A stretch of DNA of 64,000 nucleotides from Rhizophagus irregularis (GCF_026210795.1 NC_089436.1:1-64000); one strand, 5' to 3'; numbered from the stretch's first letter, positions 24,201-36,588 are shown. The notes: generated by a model not told the origin, from the sequence alone. Numbers and translations are program-made.

Positions 24201-24522
24201 TTTTTTAAAATTTAAATTTTAGTAGTATAGAATAATAATAAAAAAATGAATTATACATACTATGATTTTTTTTATATAGTAATCTAAGTATGTATGTATA
24301 AATATAAATCATACATACTACTTTAAAATCATACATACATAGATCATTTTAACCATACTATACAAAAATTCTCAATCATACTACATAACTTTCTGAAATA
24401 CTGAAGAAAAACCAAGAACAAAAGAAAGTCAACAATAACAATTGATAATGTAAGAACAAAAAAAAATAAAATTGATGGTGATGATCAAGAACATAATTCA
24501 TTTGAGATTGATACAATTTAAA

Positions 24523-24735
24523 AGGACCCCGAAATATATATGTAGAGGTCAGGTCCAGAAGTGGTCCAAAATACGCATTCTTTCAGGGCCGGAATTACGA
24601 TAATTTCAGCCATTATCTAAATTAGGAAATATTATTTTGGCTGGGATTATCCATAAAAGGAATGATCTACATGATTTTTTTGACTCATTATACGCAAACT
24701 CTGACCTGACCCTTTTATGTATATTTCGGGGTCCT
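24523..24735. mobile_element. 213-bp MITE with 8-bp target duplication
   Basis: The ends are inverted repeats AGGACCCCGAAATATA and TATATTTCGGGGTCCT, flanked by AATTTAAA on both sides (24515-24522 and 24736-24743). A 24-bp subterminal inverted segment (GGTCAGGTCC and CTGACCTGACC) adds to it. An 8-bp duplication points to hAT-type mobilisation. It sits inside the remnant of a coiled-coil gene. Confidence 0.85.
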
Positions 24736-24743
24736 AATTTAAA

Positions 24744-24859
24744 TTGAAGAACGAAAAATGCAATTAGCTGAAAGGCAAACAGCAAATCGTAGAGCTTTAG
24801 CAGAAGTTGAAAAACTTGAATTAGAAAATATAAAGCTACGCAAAGCATTAGAAAATTAA
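24744..24859 (+). pseudogene. 3' end of a coiled-coil gene, cut by a MITE
   Basis: Directly after the MITE the plus strand reads an open, strongly helical Glu/Lys/Leu-rich tail: QLAERQTANRRALAEVEKL, then a second stretch ending LRKALEN before TAA at 24857-24859. It resembles the coiled-coil tail of the two duplicated fragments upstream. Upstream of the MITE the frame cannot be followed, so only the C-terminus survives. Confidence 0.5.
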
Positions 24860-25359
24860 TTTTTTTTATTTTGATTTAATAAATAAAATTGTTATATCAT
24901 GTTTATTTTAAGATACTATTTGTTATGATCATGTATTGATTGTCATGTATTATTATTTTTTGTATGCTAAAAATTCATACATGTATGGTTTATTGCAAGT
25001 CTGTATGGATTTGCATATATAGATTGAAATCCATACTGCGTAAAACCATACATACCATACAGTACATACATAAAAAACCATACCATACAGGTTTAAGTAA
25101 CACCTCATTTAACTTGTTATATCAGTTATTTAAATGCTACATGATTACGCTGTTATACTGTATTGAGTTTTATATTTGCATGATATAGCGCATGTAATAC
25201 TTTATTATTAAAATAAAACTACAAGTCTTTTTATGTATATATGTGAATATATGTGCGTGATGTAATATGATAAAGAGCAATATTATTCATAAATATTAAC
25301 AATAATTCTAACAATGAAATCAAATACAGTAGAAGAAAATCAAAGATATTATTTTTATC

Positions 25360-28284
25360 TTAAACGCGTGTTCTCTTGTTTGAATGTTCAAAGGGTTCTA
25401 TATATGGAGGGTATGGGTAGTAGATAAAATCATCTCGGAGCTCATTAACATCAGCTAATTCTTTAAATTCTTCACAGAACTCTTCATGTGACCTAAAAAT
25501 CCTTCTCTTTCTAGTTTGTTCAATTCTTTCCCCTATATCTTGACTAATTGCTTTATATCTTGACGTCAATTGACTTGCAGTACTCAAATTTGGATTTGAA
25601 TCTCTGGTCATTACAAACTTGGTACGAGAAGAAAATACAGGTCCGAAGAAAGTATCAAACTTTTCTTGATGAATCAGAATACAATCATTAGGAATGCGTT
25701 CTAATTCCTCATTAAACCGCTGAGTAGTAACAAAAATAGTAATGACACGGTATTTACTCAAAAGGTTACCAAGTTGCGTATATTTCTCTGCTTCTTTTCG
25801 TAACTCCTCTTTCTTCTCTCTGCTCGCTATTTTGCTATCGTTCTTCAGTTTTCTGGCCTTTTCTTCCATTTTATGAGAAATATTTGCATTTCTCTTATGC
25901 TCATCTTCGATTGTTTTCAGATTAAGAAGATTTTTTCTCAATCTGCATTGAATAGCAATAAGAATGGGATCAGGTTCATCTACTAAAAAAAGATATCTGC
26001 AAATGGTGCCGAATAACCATTGATCATAATGTAACCCGGCTTTAACACAGCAGTTTTTCCCTCTTTCGCAGAAAGGTTCAGGCATGGAAATTGATGGTTT
26101 AATTCATAGATTTCAACAGACCCGAAATTGATCAACTGGCCCAGTGTAACATTGCTACCTGAACCACGAAAGAAATTTCCAAGTTTTAATAATTTTTCTT
26201 TGTTCAGCACATCAATCATATTGATGCGTGAAGTTATAAAATCCGCGATAAATTTTTCCCAATTTTGCCACGACCAAATTTCGTCAAGTAAAAATGCATG
26301 GTTTAGATGTTCCGTGAAAACTCCAAGGACACTGGCATAATGATACATAAAGAAGTATGGTATATCAATTTGAACTTTATCTTTCTCTTCCAATCTCCTT
26401 AATATCAAGTGCCTATCACGTTCTAGATGTTCCAATTTTATACGGTGGTCACCATCTTGCAGTACATCAGATATATCTGATTCGATTTCCATAATATTTC
26501 TGTAAACAAGCTCGTATATGAGCATTTTATGTTCTCTAGCATAAGGTTTGATTTTATATGCTGTATCAATATCTTTTGAGACGCTGGTGTAGATTGTCGA
26601 TGGGATTAGTTTCTTTTTTTCAAGATCTTCGAAAAATTCCTTAACCCTTGTAAAATCTTGCCCGAAAAATTCTGCAAAAAGATACTCCAAAGCACGTGGA
26701 AGACCACCTGTATCAAGAAGTAATTGATGTATCCAAACTTTTGGTACCCATACACAATCAGAAACACCATGATTTGTTGCAAATTCCCTCATTATTTCAA
26801 GGCGTGACTCCAAGGAAAGCAGTGGAAGGTCAAGAGGTTCAATAGAATACATTGTAGGTTCCATTGCTCGTATTGCATCCTGTGGTGCTGTACCTGAAAG
26901 TAGAGTCTGCACAAATACTTCAGGAATTTCTCCGGCCATATGATGCCCAAGGGTATACATTAACTGCTTAAATAATTTTTCCCCCCCATTTCGCTCTTTG
27001 AAAATTAGCTGAAATTCATCAATTTGAAGAAAAATGAAAAGATGCTTGCCACGTTGAATCAGACTTTCATGTTCAAGGTTGTGGATGTATAAGAGGACAT
27101 TACTCAATCTGAAACATTGCTTATATTCATTGGATTTCGTACGGAACACTGTAAAACTCATCACATATTTTTTGTGGACCAAATAGTGGTACGCCAACCG
27201 CAATCCAAGAATGATTTCTGATGCAATTTTAATATCCCCCTGGATTTCATACTCATCTAAAGCATAACCATTAGTGAAATCAAAAAGCATGTAAAGCATG
27301 TAAGGCTTTTGGCCTTTTGATATCTTCCATTCTTTGTCGAGACAATTAAACAATTCAACTCCATAACGTGTCTTTCCTAGTGAATTATAGTTTGAATTTG
27401 TTAATTAGAAGGCTAAAACCGCTTTATCTGCAGTAAAAACATACAAGAGAATGTATGAAAGTTACCTATGCCAGGTGCCCCACCGCATAAAAGGATTCGA
27501 TAGTTTGTCTTTGCCGTGGGAGTTTCTTTTTTTATAGCTTTTTGTTTATCTAAGGAATTACAAAAATTCCTGTCAATCACATCAATAGCTTGCTTAAGGT
27601 CACGTTGTTTTAGAGCCATGGGCTTGGGCTTATTATTGTCTACATTGTCTACGTCCATTTGTTTATGAATTCCCTCCAAAATCTTTTTCATGGCATCTTC
27701 GATCGACGTCACTATGTTTTGTAAACAATAAGAAAGCACAGTGTATTAACAAATAGATACGGTACAAGTAACCTATATGTATCAATAATGGCGGGCCAGA
27801 ATACAAAGACTAAGACAACACAGGAAATTTAACTAGAGATACCGTACCTTGTGGAACGCCTTGATGAGAGGGACCTACTTTAACGCGAAAAAAAGAGATC
27901 AGAACAAACTCGATATTTTGTTACTGCGAATTTCTTGTTCGAGAGGTAAACCATTGGGAGACACTTACCAGTGGTGGCGGGCAGAAGCGGTTGGACGATG
28001 ATACGGATGTTAGTGCTAAGGGGTACATCTTGAAAATGAGTTCCAACAGATTCGAATGAATGCAACTCTACTCCTTTGTGTTCTTTTATTGTCATTTCTT
28101 GATTTTCCTTGGTTTGTACAATATCGACTCTCCATAATGTCAGTTTGTCTGCGTCAATGCCAATAAAGGCATTTTGTTTCTCGTCCTTTATAGCTTTTTT
28201 TAGATGCCCAACGGTCGTGTGACTACTAATATCAATCGGAAAAGAGTTTTTAATAGCGTCACCTTGAACGAGACAAAATACCAT
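25360..28284 (-). CDS. Crinkler (CRN)-type effector protein, NTPase plus nuclease-like domain
   Basis: Four exons: 28284-27969, 27877-27848, 27711-27466 and 27376-25360. All junctions are GT..AG in consistent phase, giving about 869 residues if one frameshift is discounted. Residues 1-105 are the ubiquitin-like CRN header (starts MVFCLVQGDA; has LTLWRV, the local form of the CRN leucine motif, and IRIIVQPL). The second exon encodes ten residues (GPSHQGVPQ region). A P-loop NTPase follows: the Walker A loop near residue 197 is split by the third intron (GIG in exon 3, Lys-Thr in exon 4); Walker B is FLQIDEFQ at about 312-319; an SGT sensor-like motif follows. A PD-(D/E)XK-like part begins with FAD (about 658) and IAIQCR (about 674), where the usual Lys is Arg. 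The tail is basic (SNKRTRV). A T7 run at 25985-25991 shifts the frame between the FAD and QCR strands. CRN proteins of this plan are thought to act in host nuclei; activity here is unproven. Confidence 0.85.
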
Positions 28285-29611
28285 GATGTCGGTATATCTG
28301 CAAACGCGAAAATCGAGAGTTAGAAACAAAGTTCAAAAAAGTAATAACACAAATAAAACATTTTGGATACAACGTTAAACCTAGCGGGTAGGGTTTTTTC
28401 CTCAAATTTAGTTTGTACCCGGAACGGCGAAAGTACTCGAGATAGCGAAGAATAGCTTGACATTTTGATTATATGTCATATATATATATATATTTTCATA
28501 AACGGTTGTTGACTAATTACTACGAACTGTGAGTCAGTAATATTACGAACAGAGTCAGCAATGTGTCAAGGACCAAATACAAAATCGAAAAAAATTAAAA
28601 AAATTTATCAATCAAAAATCAGCCACATGTCATGATGTCACATGAGAGTGCCAATCAAAATAATTCCCAGTTGGGAAGACATTACGCAAACAAAGATACT
28701 GTATGTTATGACTGTACATTTACAAGGAAGTGACTCAGAGCTTACAAAGCTAATATCTATTTTTTTTGTTAGGGGAACATAAACTTTTGGTGAGTTCTAC
28801 TAAGGTCAATACTGTTAATTTATTTCTGGCTCTGCATAACTGATGACCATTTTTGTTCTATCTAGAATATCGATGTTAAGGACAAATGAAATCGGATTAA
28901 TGTTGGGATATTATATTAGTATAGATAGTTTGGATGATGGTGTGGGTCTGTAGGCATTAGTATAGAAATGCCTACCATTTCACATTGTAAAAAAAGTCTA
29001 TGTATTATCAAATCATGTAATTTATTTACTGTATCAATAAAGAATTCAAGCTGAAAATGTTATACATTGTATTAAGTATATTTTTCATGGGATATAGAGA
29101 TGTATTAGTAAATAAAAAAAGGTGAGACCTAAAGTCCCACTTAGGTAAAAATGCATTTTAAATAATTGTGTTCTATATGAAAGTTATTATCAAATATGCA
29201 ATCTGAATTTGATTTATTAAGGGTAGAGAAATCGCTATAATTAATTTTTATTATAGTAAAATGTCCAAAAAAAAAAAATTCTGTAATACGATTTCATTGC
29301 AATACCAACTTTTGGTAATACTTAACAAAAAAGGATAAAATTTACATGGTTAGAAAGCCACGGGTCTGAACTACTATTTTTTAACTTAAAAAGATATATT
29401 CGTTTAAAAACTTTTTTGAAAAACTTTCATATGAAGTTTTAAAATGATCATGAATGTCTATATGTTTTTGGCGAATGTGAAATAAAGAAAATTATTGGGT
29501 TCCACATTTTTGGTTCATTTTTGAGTTGACGCGTCATATAAGTCTTTTCTAATTTTAGAAACAAATTTTATTACATTATTTTATACATTATTTTATAAAA
29601 TATACATATAT
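28285..29611. other. Intergenic region between the CRN and helicase genes
   Basis: No gene or repeat of note. A (TA)n run lies at about 28480-28494, roughly 200 bp upstream of the CRN start, and could serve as a promoter element. TTTGCAG just before the CRN ATG could be a 5' leader splice acceptor. Confidence 0.5.
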
Positions 29612-32600
29612 TTATCTTCGAGAATGGCAAAGCCACATTTTCCAATTCTTTTCCATTACTATTGCAGTTACACCTTCAATAACACCAACTATGTGAATAT
29701 TTGTTTGCAACGTATTTCCATTTGGATTTGGCCGGTACAAGTTTATCATTATTTTTACCATTCCACGTATTATAAGCCAGTCTAGCAAGTGCTGAGCGTC
29801 TGCTTTTGTACGGACAATTTTTTTTCGTGTTTCATGATAAATATTCAATGAGGTAAGCTCTTCATTATCACACTTGAGTTGACAATAAACCTGTATGATA
29901 TCTTTTGGTGAAATTAATTTTCCACTTTCACGCAGCTTATTTATTATTTCTTCAACCACCCCTACCATTTTGATAGCATCAGTTTTTACATCAACTTCAT
30001 GTACTAGCTCAGCTTGTACGCGTAAGCAGTTGTCACAATGTGCACATGGAGGACTTAAATTATCACCATTCCATGCAAAATATTCGGCAAGCATTTGCTC
30101 TCTACAGATATATTGTTCTTCACAAAAATGAACAACTTCAAATATTTTTTCACATGCTTTGGCCAGGTATTCTTTTCTTTTATTTGCCTCAAAACTATCA
30201 TTCATATCTTCAGTTATACTACAAAATATATTTTTAATTAAATCATAATATTAATTATATTTCTTTACACAATTAATACTTACGATTCTCTACTTTGTGT
30301 TATAATTGTATAATTAGTGCAAATATCATGGCGGGTATAAAAAATTATACACTTCGCGGGATTATGGTCTCTTCCCGCTCTTCCAGTTTCTTGTACAAGA
30401 TTGCCTATTTTAAAGGGTAAGATTAGTTTTATTAATAATGCTATTATATTTATTTCTTTGATATAATAGTAGTGTCTTACCTATACTCAATGGAAATGAA
30501 TAATGTATTACCAAACGAACTTTTTTATCATTAAGACCCATACCAAAAGCATTAGTTGCAATTATAAGTTGGATTGTATTCTCTTTCCATGATTTCAATT
30601 TTTTTTTTTCTTCACTGTCTAAGGAACTATAATACACAGCCATTGGTAATCCAAGGCCAGATTTTTCCTGAAGTTGCTCATAAACATCATCACATATTCG
30701 TACTGTTGGACAGTAAATAATGCATTTCCCTTCATTTAATTCTTTTAATAGGGTAATAATTTCTCCAATGGTTTTTTCCTTAGTACTTTTAGGGTGCATT
30801 TTCATTGTAAGTTCTGGACGTGAAAAAGATAACCCTCGAACAAAAGCCACATCATTTGAAGCAAGTCCGAGATTCTCCAAAATTAGATAAGCATCAGATT
30901 CCTTGCAAGTTCCCGTAAGCATCATAATTGGACTACTTGGAAAGAATGTTGAAATTTTTCTTAATTTACTCCAGGATTCTCTATATAAGTTAAGTTTAAT
31001 ATATCAAATGAAATTTTTAAATTAATATTTGAATTATATCTTACCTAAAATGCTTGCATTCTATAATGCAATGCACTTCATCTATTACAAATGATACAGG
31101 TGCATATTTTGCGAAATTTAAAAGCATTCTGGTAAATGAACTATTGTTGATAAAGCTTTCTGCAGTTATATATAAGATTTTAATCAACCCAATAGCGATC
31201 TCAGAAAAGACTTTTTCAAAATATTGTGGAGGTTGATGCTTTCCGGTATAGATGCTAGCACATCCAATTCCAGCAGCAATTGTTTCGATCTATAGAAATA
31301 TTAAATTATAATCTTTCTTTCATTAATTGTAGTAAATAATCAGTTTAACTTACCACTTGATCATCAATTAAAGATACTAATGGACTTATTACAACAGTCA
31401 AACCTTCGCGTAAAATTGCAGAAATCCAATAACACATTGTTTTTCCTGCACCTGTACGCATTGAGATAAAGGTATGTTTTCCATTTACATATGATGATAT
31501 TGCTATTTCCTGCATATCTTGAAACTCTTGATATCCAAACATTTTTACAAGTATATCATATGATGTAGGTGGATTAGCTATTAAATTTTGTGGTGGTGGT
31601 ATATATTGTTTATCTGGAAATTCCTGATACCATCCATATTTGAAACAAAATTCATGGTATCGACATAAGCCTAATGGAGAATACTTTGGAAATGCTTTAC
31701 AAGCCAAACATTTCTGAATTTTTTCAAAATCAAGTATATGTTTGGCAAATGTAGGTTCAAATTCTTTAGCTTTGATTTTTTCTTGAACATTACGTCCATA
31801 AGGTACGAAATCCTAAAGAAAATATTTTTTATATTATTTATTTATTTTATTTATTCAATTTTGAATTAGCATATGATGCTCACTGTACCTTATCCCAATC
31901 AAATGTTTCCAAGTTAGTTTTTTGTTCTTGGATTTTTTTGCCTCGTTCTTCATTTCATTTAGCAATATCATTAGAATTTCTTTGGTTTTGTTTTTTTCGT
32001 TCTTCGGCTATTTTACTAATATTTTTCTCATCAGTTTCAGAAAAATATGGAATATTACATGCTGATCGGGCAATTTTCAGCATATTTAACAAACCATTGT
32101 TATATTGAAGAACAGCTAGAGCATGTCGAGTACTATAGGTTTTTCAATAATCAATTTTTTTATCTTGAAAGCATAATTTAACTCGATTGAATGCTTCATT
32201 ATATGATGTTTTAATGTGAGTAATTAAGCTCTGTTTTGTTGGTATATAAAAGCATTCTTTGAGAAATTGACGAAACTTCTCTCTTTGATTAGATGTATAT
32301 TCTTTTAAATGTGGTGCTTTTAATTGAATATCAGGATTTTCTTTTCTCCAACATACTTCATCCCAACAAAGACTATGATCATCTGAAAGGTGAGCAACAA
32401 GACCATCAATTTGTACTTTTTCTAATTCAGCATCGGATACAGTAATTTTATTTTCATCAAGTTTTCGTCCACTTGCTGCATAGACACATGAATTGTAATA
32501 GGTCATTATCGTATTTTCATATTCTTTCCACATGGAACTTTTTGCTGCAACATAGAATAATTAATAATTGAGAATCAGAATAAATAAAACATTTAGCAGT

Positions 32601-34717
32601 TTATTAATTATTTATAATTAAAATGAAAATAATTACAACTTTTTACATTCTATTCTATTACATAACTAATGTAAAATATGAGTAAAAAATATTTGCAAAA
32701 AAAAATAATTTTCTATCAAAAAAAAATTATAATAAAATAAAGCTTAAATGATCAGCTAGCTGCATACTAATGACAAAAAGATAATCTAAAATCGTTAGTA
32801 CTTAAGATTGTTTGTTACGTTAAACTGTTACGTTAATATTATGTTATTGGTAAAAATACTTAAATTACCTTCAATAACTTACCAATCTTTGCTCTAATAT
32901 TTTTGCCAATATGTTTTAAATCCGCATATACTTTGCTCACACATGGAATATTATTTAAAGTCTTATTTGAATTTAGATCACCATCTACTCCAATATCTAA
33001 AAGTACTTCAGCTGCTTCTAATACTGGAACAATTTTTTCAATAATTCGTAATAATATTGCATGTTCCATTTGCCGTGACGTCTTTTCATGATTGCCATGA
33101 AAAACCTCATATTCTTGGCCATTTCTTTTTTTTAATTTACGTGGTTTTTCAGCAGTAGCAAAAGCAATAACAGGTTTGTGATCATATCCTATTATAAAAA
33201 AATTGAATTTGTTTTTATTTTATTAAATATTGACAAAGTCTTTTTTCTTTTACCATCAAGATTTCCTTGATATATTAGTTCTCCACTAGCCTGGTTTGCA
33301 TTCCGACAGTGAGACCAAGAGCAATCAAAACTAGTGGGTAATATTCTTTCCCCTTTTGCTTTAATATGTGCAATAGCTTTAGTTAATGCAATTTGTGCAC
33401 TTATCTCCGCTTCATCATTTATTTTTTCCAAATATTCATTTTGTTTATTATGATAATGACCTTTTGATGATTGTGCTGTTATACCTATTATAGAAAATAT
33501 AGTTTGAAGTTGTTGCCTATTAACGCCACCAACAAGTCCTGCACCTGCTGCAAGAGAAGAGAATTGTGCATTAGGTGATTCATTACTATATTCCGTAATT
33601 CCTTGACAAATCTTACACTTAATTTTAATTTGAAGATTATGACCGATTCTATGAACATCCAGTTTTTTTTTAGACAAATCAAGGTTGTGGTACGTTAAAC
33701 AAGGTTGTGTATATATGCTGGTAAGATACTGATCTGTACTAACGAATATAGTAGATCCAATATTCGTTTCCTCCAATGTTTTTTGTATCCAATTATTTAA
33801 TAATTCTTGATCTTTTTCTTCATGTAGCTTATATTTCAAGTTTTTCATATATTCATTATTGGTCTTAGTTTCGCTTGATCCGTTTACGTGATGTGTCTTC
33901 TAATTTTTTCAAAGCTTCATATTCAACTGCAAGTGCTAAAGTTGCTTCTGGAGTTAATTGCATTCCTGGTTCTTTGATTTCAATTCCATGACAAATTATT
34001 GGCGGTTGGGAGATTACTGATACTTTTTTTAGTAGTTTTTCTCCTTTCTTTTGCATAGTAGTAGTTAATTTAGCAATTTTATTTTGAGATTTAGTTGCAG
34101 TAATGTTAAAAAGATGTGGATAAATTGAGTTTACTTTTAATTGTAAATCATAAATTATATTAGGATCACGCAAACCAAGAACGTCAGGAATAGAGATTTC
34201 TCCCTGATAGTTTTATGTATTTTTTCATGCTTACAAAAAAATCAGAATTTGCTCCCGAATATATAAGTTCAGACATTTCCACATTTTCATAAATTTCCCA
34301 ACTATATATAAGGTGTTCTCCATTATTACTTTGAATTTCTAAACGTATATATTGACCACAAAGTTTTCCAATTACACAATAACCAGGGAGTAGAGGAACC
34401 CATGGAGGAGTTGGTATATTTTCTTTTTTAGTAATGGCACGGTAATATGGATTAGAGCAATACTCTTTACTTGTTTGTAGTTCAGCATGGATAGAAAGAA
34501 CTTCTAGTGTTCTGGATGTATCACGAAACATATATCCACCGTTTGCTCTTCTGAATATTTTCAGTGCAGGATTATAAGTTTGCATATGCTGTACCCAGTT
34601 AGGAAGTCTAAAATGTTTTAATAATTGAAAAACTATAGAAAAACATTAAAGAATTTCTCAATTTCTTAATAATAAATATTACTTTTCTTGCTTTTTACCC
34701 TTAGTTGACGTTGTCAT
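29612..34717 (-). pseudogene. DDE transposase-RecQ helicase fusion, broken
   Basis: Nine exons on the minus strand: 34717-34699, 34632-33254, 33188-32883, 32544-31889, 31812-31354, 31289-31045, 30980-30481, 30404-30284 and 30218-29612; phases agree at every junction. About 1430 residues. The N-terminal half has transposase-like blocks: CKICQG; FDCSWSHCRNANQASGE (probable first catalytic Asp, about 33330); LDIGVDGDLNSN with VYADLKHIG (about 32900-33000); and a His/Cys cluster, HLSDDHSLCWDEVC (about 32350-32400). The C-terminal half is a full RecQ: motif I MRTGAGKT (about 31450), motif II DEVH (about 31080), SWSKLRKISTFFPSSPIMML, motif V IIATNAFGMGL, motif VI QETGRAGRD (about 30380), four-cysteine zinc site ending CAHCDNC (about 30030), and an RQC winged-helix region. 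Lesions: one extra base in a GGG near 34204, another frameshift near 33870-33885, and TGA at 32146-32144 and 31957-31955. Because open frame continues across both TGA codons between the halves, one ancestral protein is likely. The element type is unresolved; helicase-encoding Academ-like or Mutator/Kolobok-like elements are candidates. Confidence 0.75.
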
Positions 34718-34975
34718 TGTGACTAAAAAACTTTATTTCGCAAGAAAAAAGTTACAAGACACGGTTAATTAATATAGCCGGTATTTCTAATTTTGTATAG
34801 CCAGCTATTTTTAGTACAAGACGCGGTAACTTATTTAGCCAATATTTTTATCTGCACGTCGTGTTTAAGGAGATAAACAAATCCGGGTTTTTGGAACCAA
34901 AAACAAATGGACATTTATTATAATAAAAATTAATTATAACGAATACTCTACCCTTAAAACAACGCGTCAATCGTT
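34718..34975. other. Upstream region of the transposase-helicase gene
   Basis: Contains two related phrases, ACAAGACACGGTTAATTAAT and ACAAGACGCGGTAACTTATT, each followed by TAGCC and a TATTT run. They form a small direct repeat about 66 bp apart, perhaps part of a promoter or an element end. No matching inverted end was found downstream of 29612. Confidence 0.35.
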
Positions 34976-35200
34976 CCTTCTAAATGGGTTGAATGACCGT
35001 AGTAGCTTAGCGCTGAAAATGCCAAGGTTAAAGTTAAAAATGCTAAACTAAAGCAGGCTATGAAGGAGAATGAAGCCAGACTTGCAAAATTAGAGCAGAG
35101 TGATAAAGAAAAGGCTAAACTCATTGCAGAACTCAATTGTAATGTCAGAAAAATCAAGCAGGAGCAAGTTATTGTTAACGTTGCGATACAGCCTAGCCCT
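34976..35200 (+). pseudogene. Coiled-coil gene fragment
   Basis: An open stretch with strong heptad character: AENAKVKVKNAKLKQAMKEN, then EARLAKLEQSDKEKAKLIAE, then NCNVRKIKQEQ. It has no start upstream in frame and ends in ATAC-rich repeat DNA. It resembles the tails of large Lys/Glu-rich coiled-coil proteins; no specific family is assigned. Confidence 0.5.
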
Positions 35201-35620
35201 ATAAAAAATATGCATACGGTTTTTACACTGTATACATGTATCTTTGATACGGTTCGTATTTTTATATACTGTATAACAGTATAATGTATACTGTTCGCAA
35301 AATGTGTTTAGCAAAAAATACAATAAAGTATACGTCATCTGTCGCGATACGTATCTAAATTCATACGTTTGAAACGTATACTATTTCTACTGTATATCAG
35401 TATTTTGTATACTGTTCACAAAAAATATTATAAATGAAGGATACGGTATATTTAATCCATACGTATATAATGTATTATTCTATAGACTGTGTATACTATA
35501 TTAAATTCATACGTTATAACGTATTTTCTATAGTTGTACTGGATATTGTATTTGTTTTTATTGTTTTTATTAACTTTACAACTTTATACTAGATACAGCG
35601 TTGTCAACCTTACATACGGT
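35201..35620. repeat. ATACGTAT-rich degenerate repeat
   Basis: Motifs such as GTATACTGTT, CATACGTTTGAAACGTATAC and ATACGTAT recur in both orientations with short imperfect palindromes. Similar in style to blocks at 22.7, 24.3 and 25.0 kb. Non-coding. Confidence 0.6.
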
Positions 35621-35639
35621 AGACCCCACACCCAACTTA

Positions 35640-35778
35640 AAAGAATACACTCCAGTAGGTTAGATGTCAGTTATAAGTCACACTACGAAAATACCATACA
35701 GGAAAAATGAAGGTTATGGAAAATCCTGCTAATATTGCTTACGATCACTCAGTGACATTCACCAATGCAAAACGGGTA
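35640..35778 (+). pseudogene. 5' part of a gene remnant split by a transposon
   Basis: A plus-strand frame reads MKVMENPANIAYDHSVTFTN up to the TA where the MITE begins. Across the insertion, reading resumes at 46025 as YYKEYSKLRFDIERTPNQVK, and a further open piece (VFKQIQYVTEKYFKEKTRSE region) runs to about 46358. This suggests the element landed in an older gene. The frames do not match perfectly and the family is unknown. Confidence 0.35.
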
Positions 35779-35939
35779 TACAGTCAACTCTCTTTATAGT
35801 CACACATTTGGGACAGTCCATATTTGGTGATTATAAAGAGATGTGACTATATAAAAAATTTCTTATGTTAGTATATCATAATTCCGGCCAAAAATTAACA
35901 TAATTTTGGCCAAAATTATACTTAAAACTTTATTGTATC

Positions 35940-36400
35940 GTAACTCCTCCAATATTAATCGTAGAGAGATGATCTTACCGCCATTCGATTCGTCTTGATG
36001 AGACGGTTCTAATGGTATAAAATACGTCGAAATCCAATCACTAGATTAATTTCCGAAATTAAAAAAATATTAATGGTTTTTGTGTAATAACTCTGTCAAT
36101 ATTGATCCTAGAAAGACGATCTTACTACCATTCGATTCGTCTTGATGAGACGAATCTAATGGTATATGATACATCGAAATCCAATCACTAGATCAATTTC
36201 CGAAATTAAAAAAATATTAAATGGTTTTTAAGTAATAACTCCGTCATTATTGATCACAGAGAGATGAGCTTACCACCATTCGATTCGTCTTGATGAGGCG
36301 ATTCCAACGAGCTATTAATCGTCTTTTTACAATCACTAGGTACCGAGAAATCTAGCAAAATGTTAAATGGCGCAGTAAACGTAAATCAAGAAATATTATA
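35940..36400. repeat. Three internal repeats of the MITE, about 145 bp each
   Basis: Each contains TAACTCCGTCAATATTGATC-like sequence, then CCATTCGATTCGTCTTGATG, then a variable region ending ATCAATTTCCGAAATT. Copies start near 35940, 36088 and 36233. A fourth copy was split by the retroelement insertion: its first part is at 36420-36462 and its remainder (ACCACCATTCGATTCG) starts at 45743. Confidence 0.8.
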
Positions 36401-36588
36401 ATGCCGATGTTTAACATTTTGTTGAATAACTCGTCAGCCAGTGATCGGAAAAGGATAAAACTTAAAAACTCTCTCCCGTTCTGCTCACTTGACAATATTT
36501 ACGAAAAAATAAAAAATTTTTTCGGAGTTTTTTATTACTTTTTCTTTATAATTTCTTTATTTTAGATAACTACTACGACACTTTACAA

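Noticed and set aside
29612-31707. Telomere-linked RecQ helicase (TLH type) because of the subtelomeric position
   Set aside because: The helicase is continuous with a transposase-like half and lies 30 kb from the telomere, so a mobile-element origin is simpler. The idea is not excluded for its remote ancestry.
31955-32146. Reassigned TGA codons
   Set aside because: Intact genes here end at ordinary stops, and only this damaged gene has internal TGA, so decay is the simpler reading.
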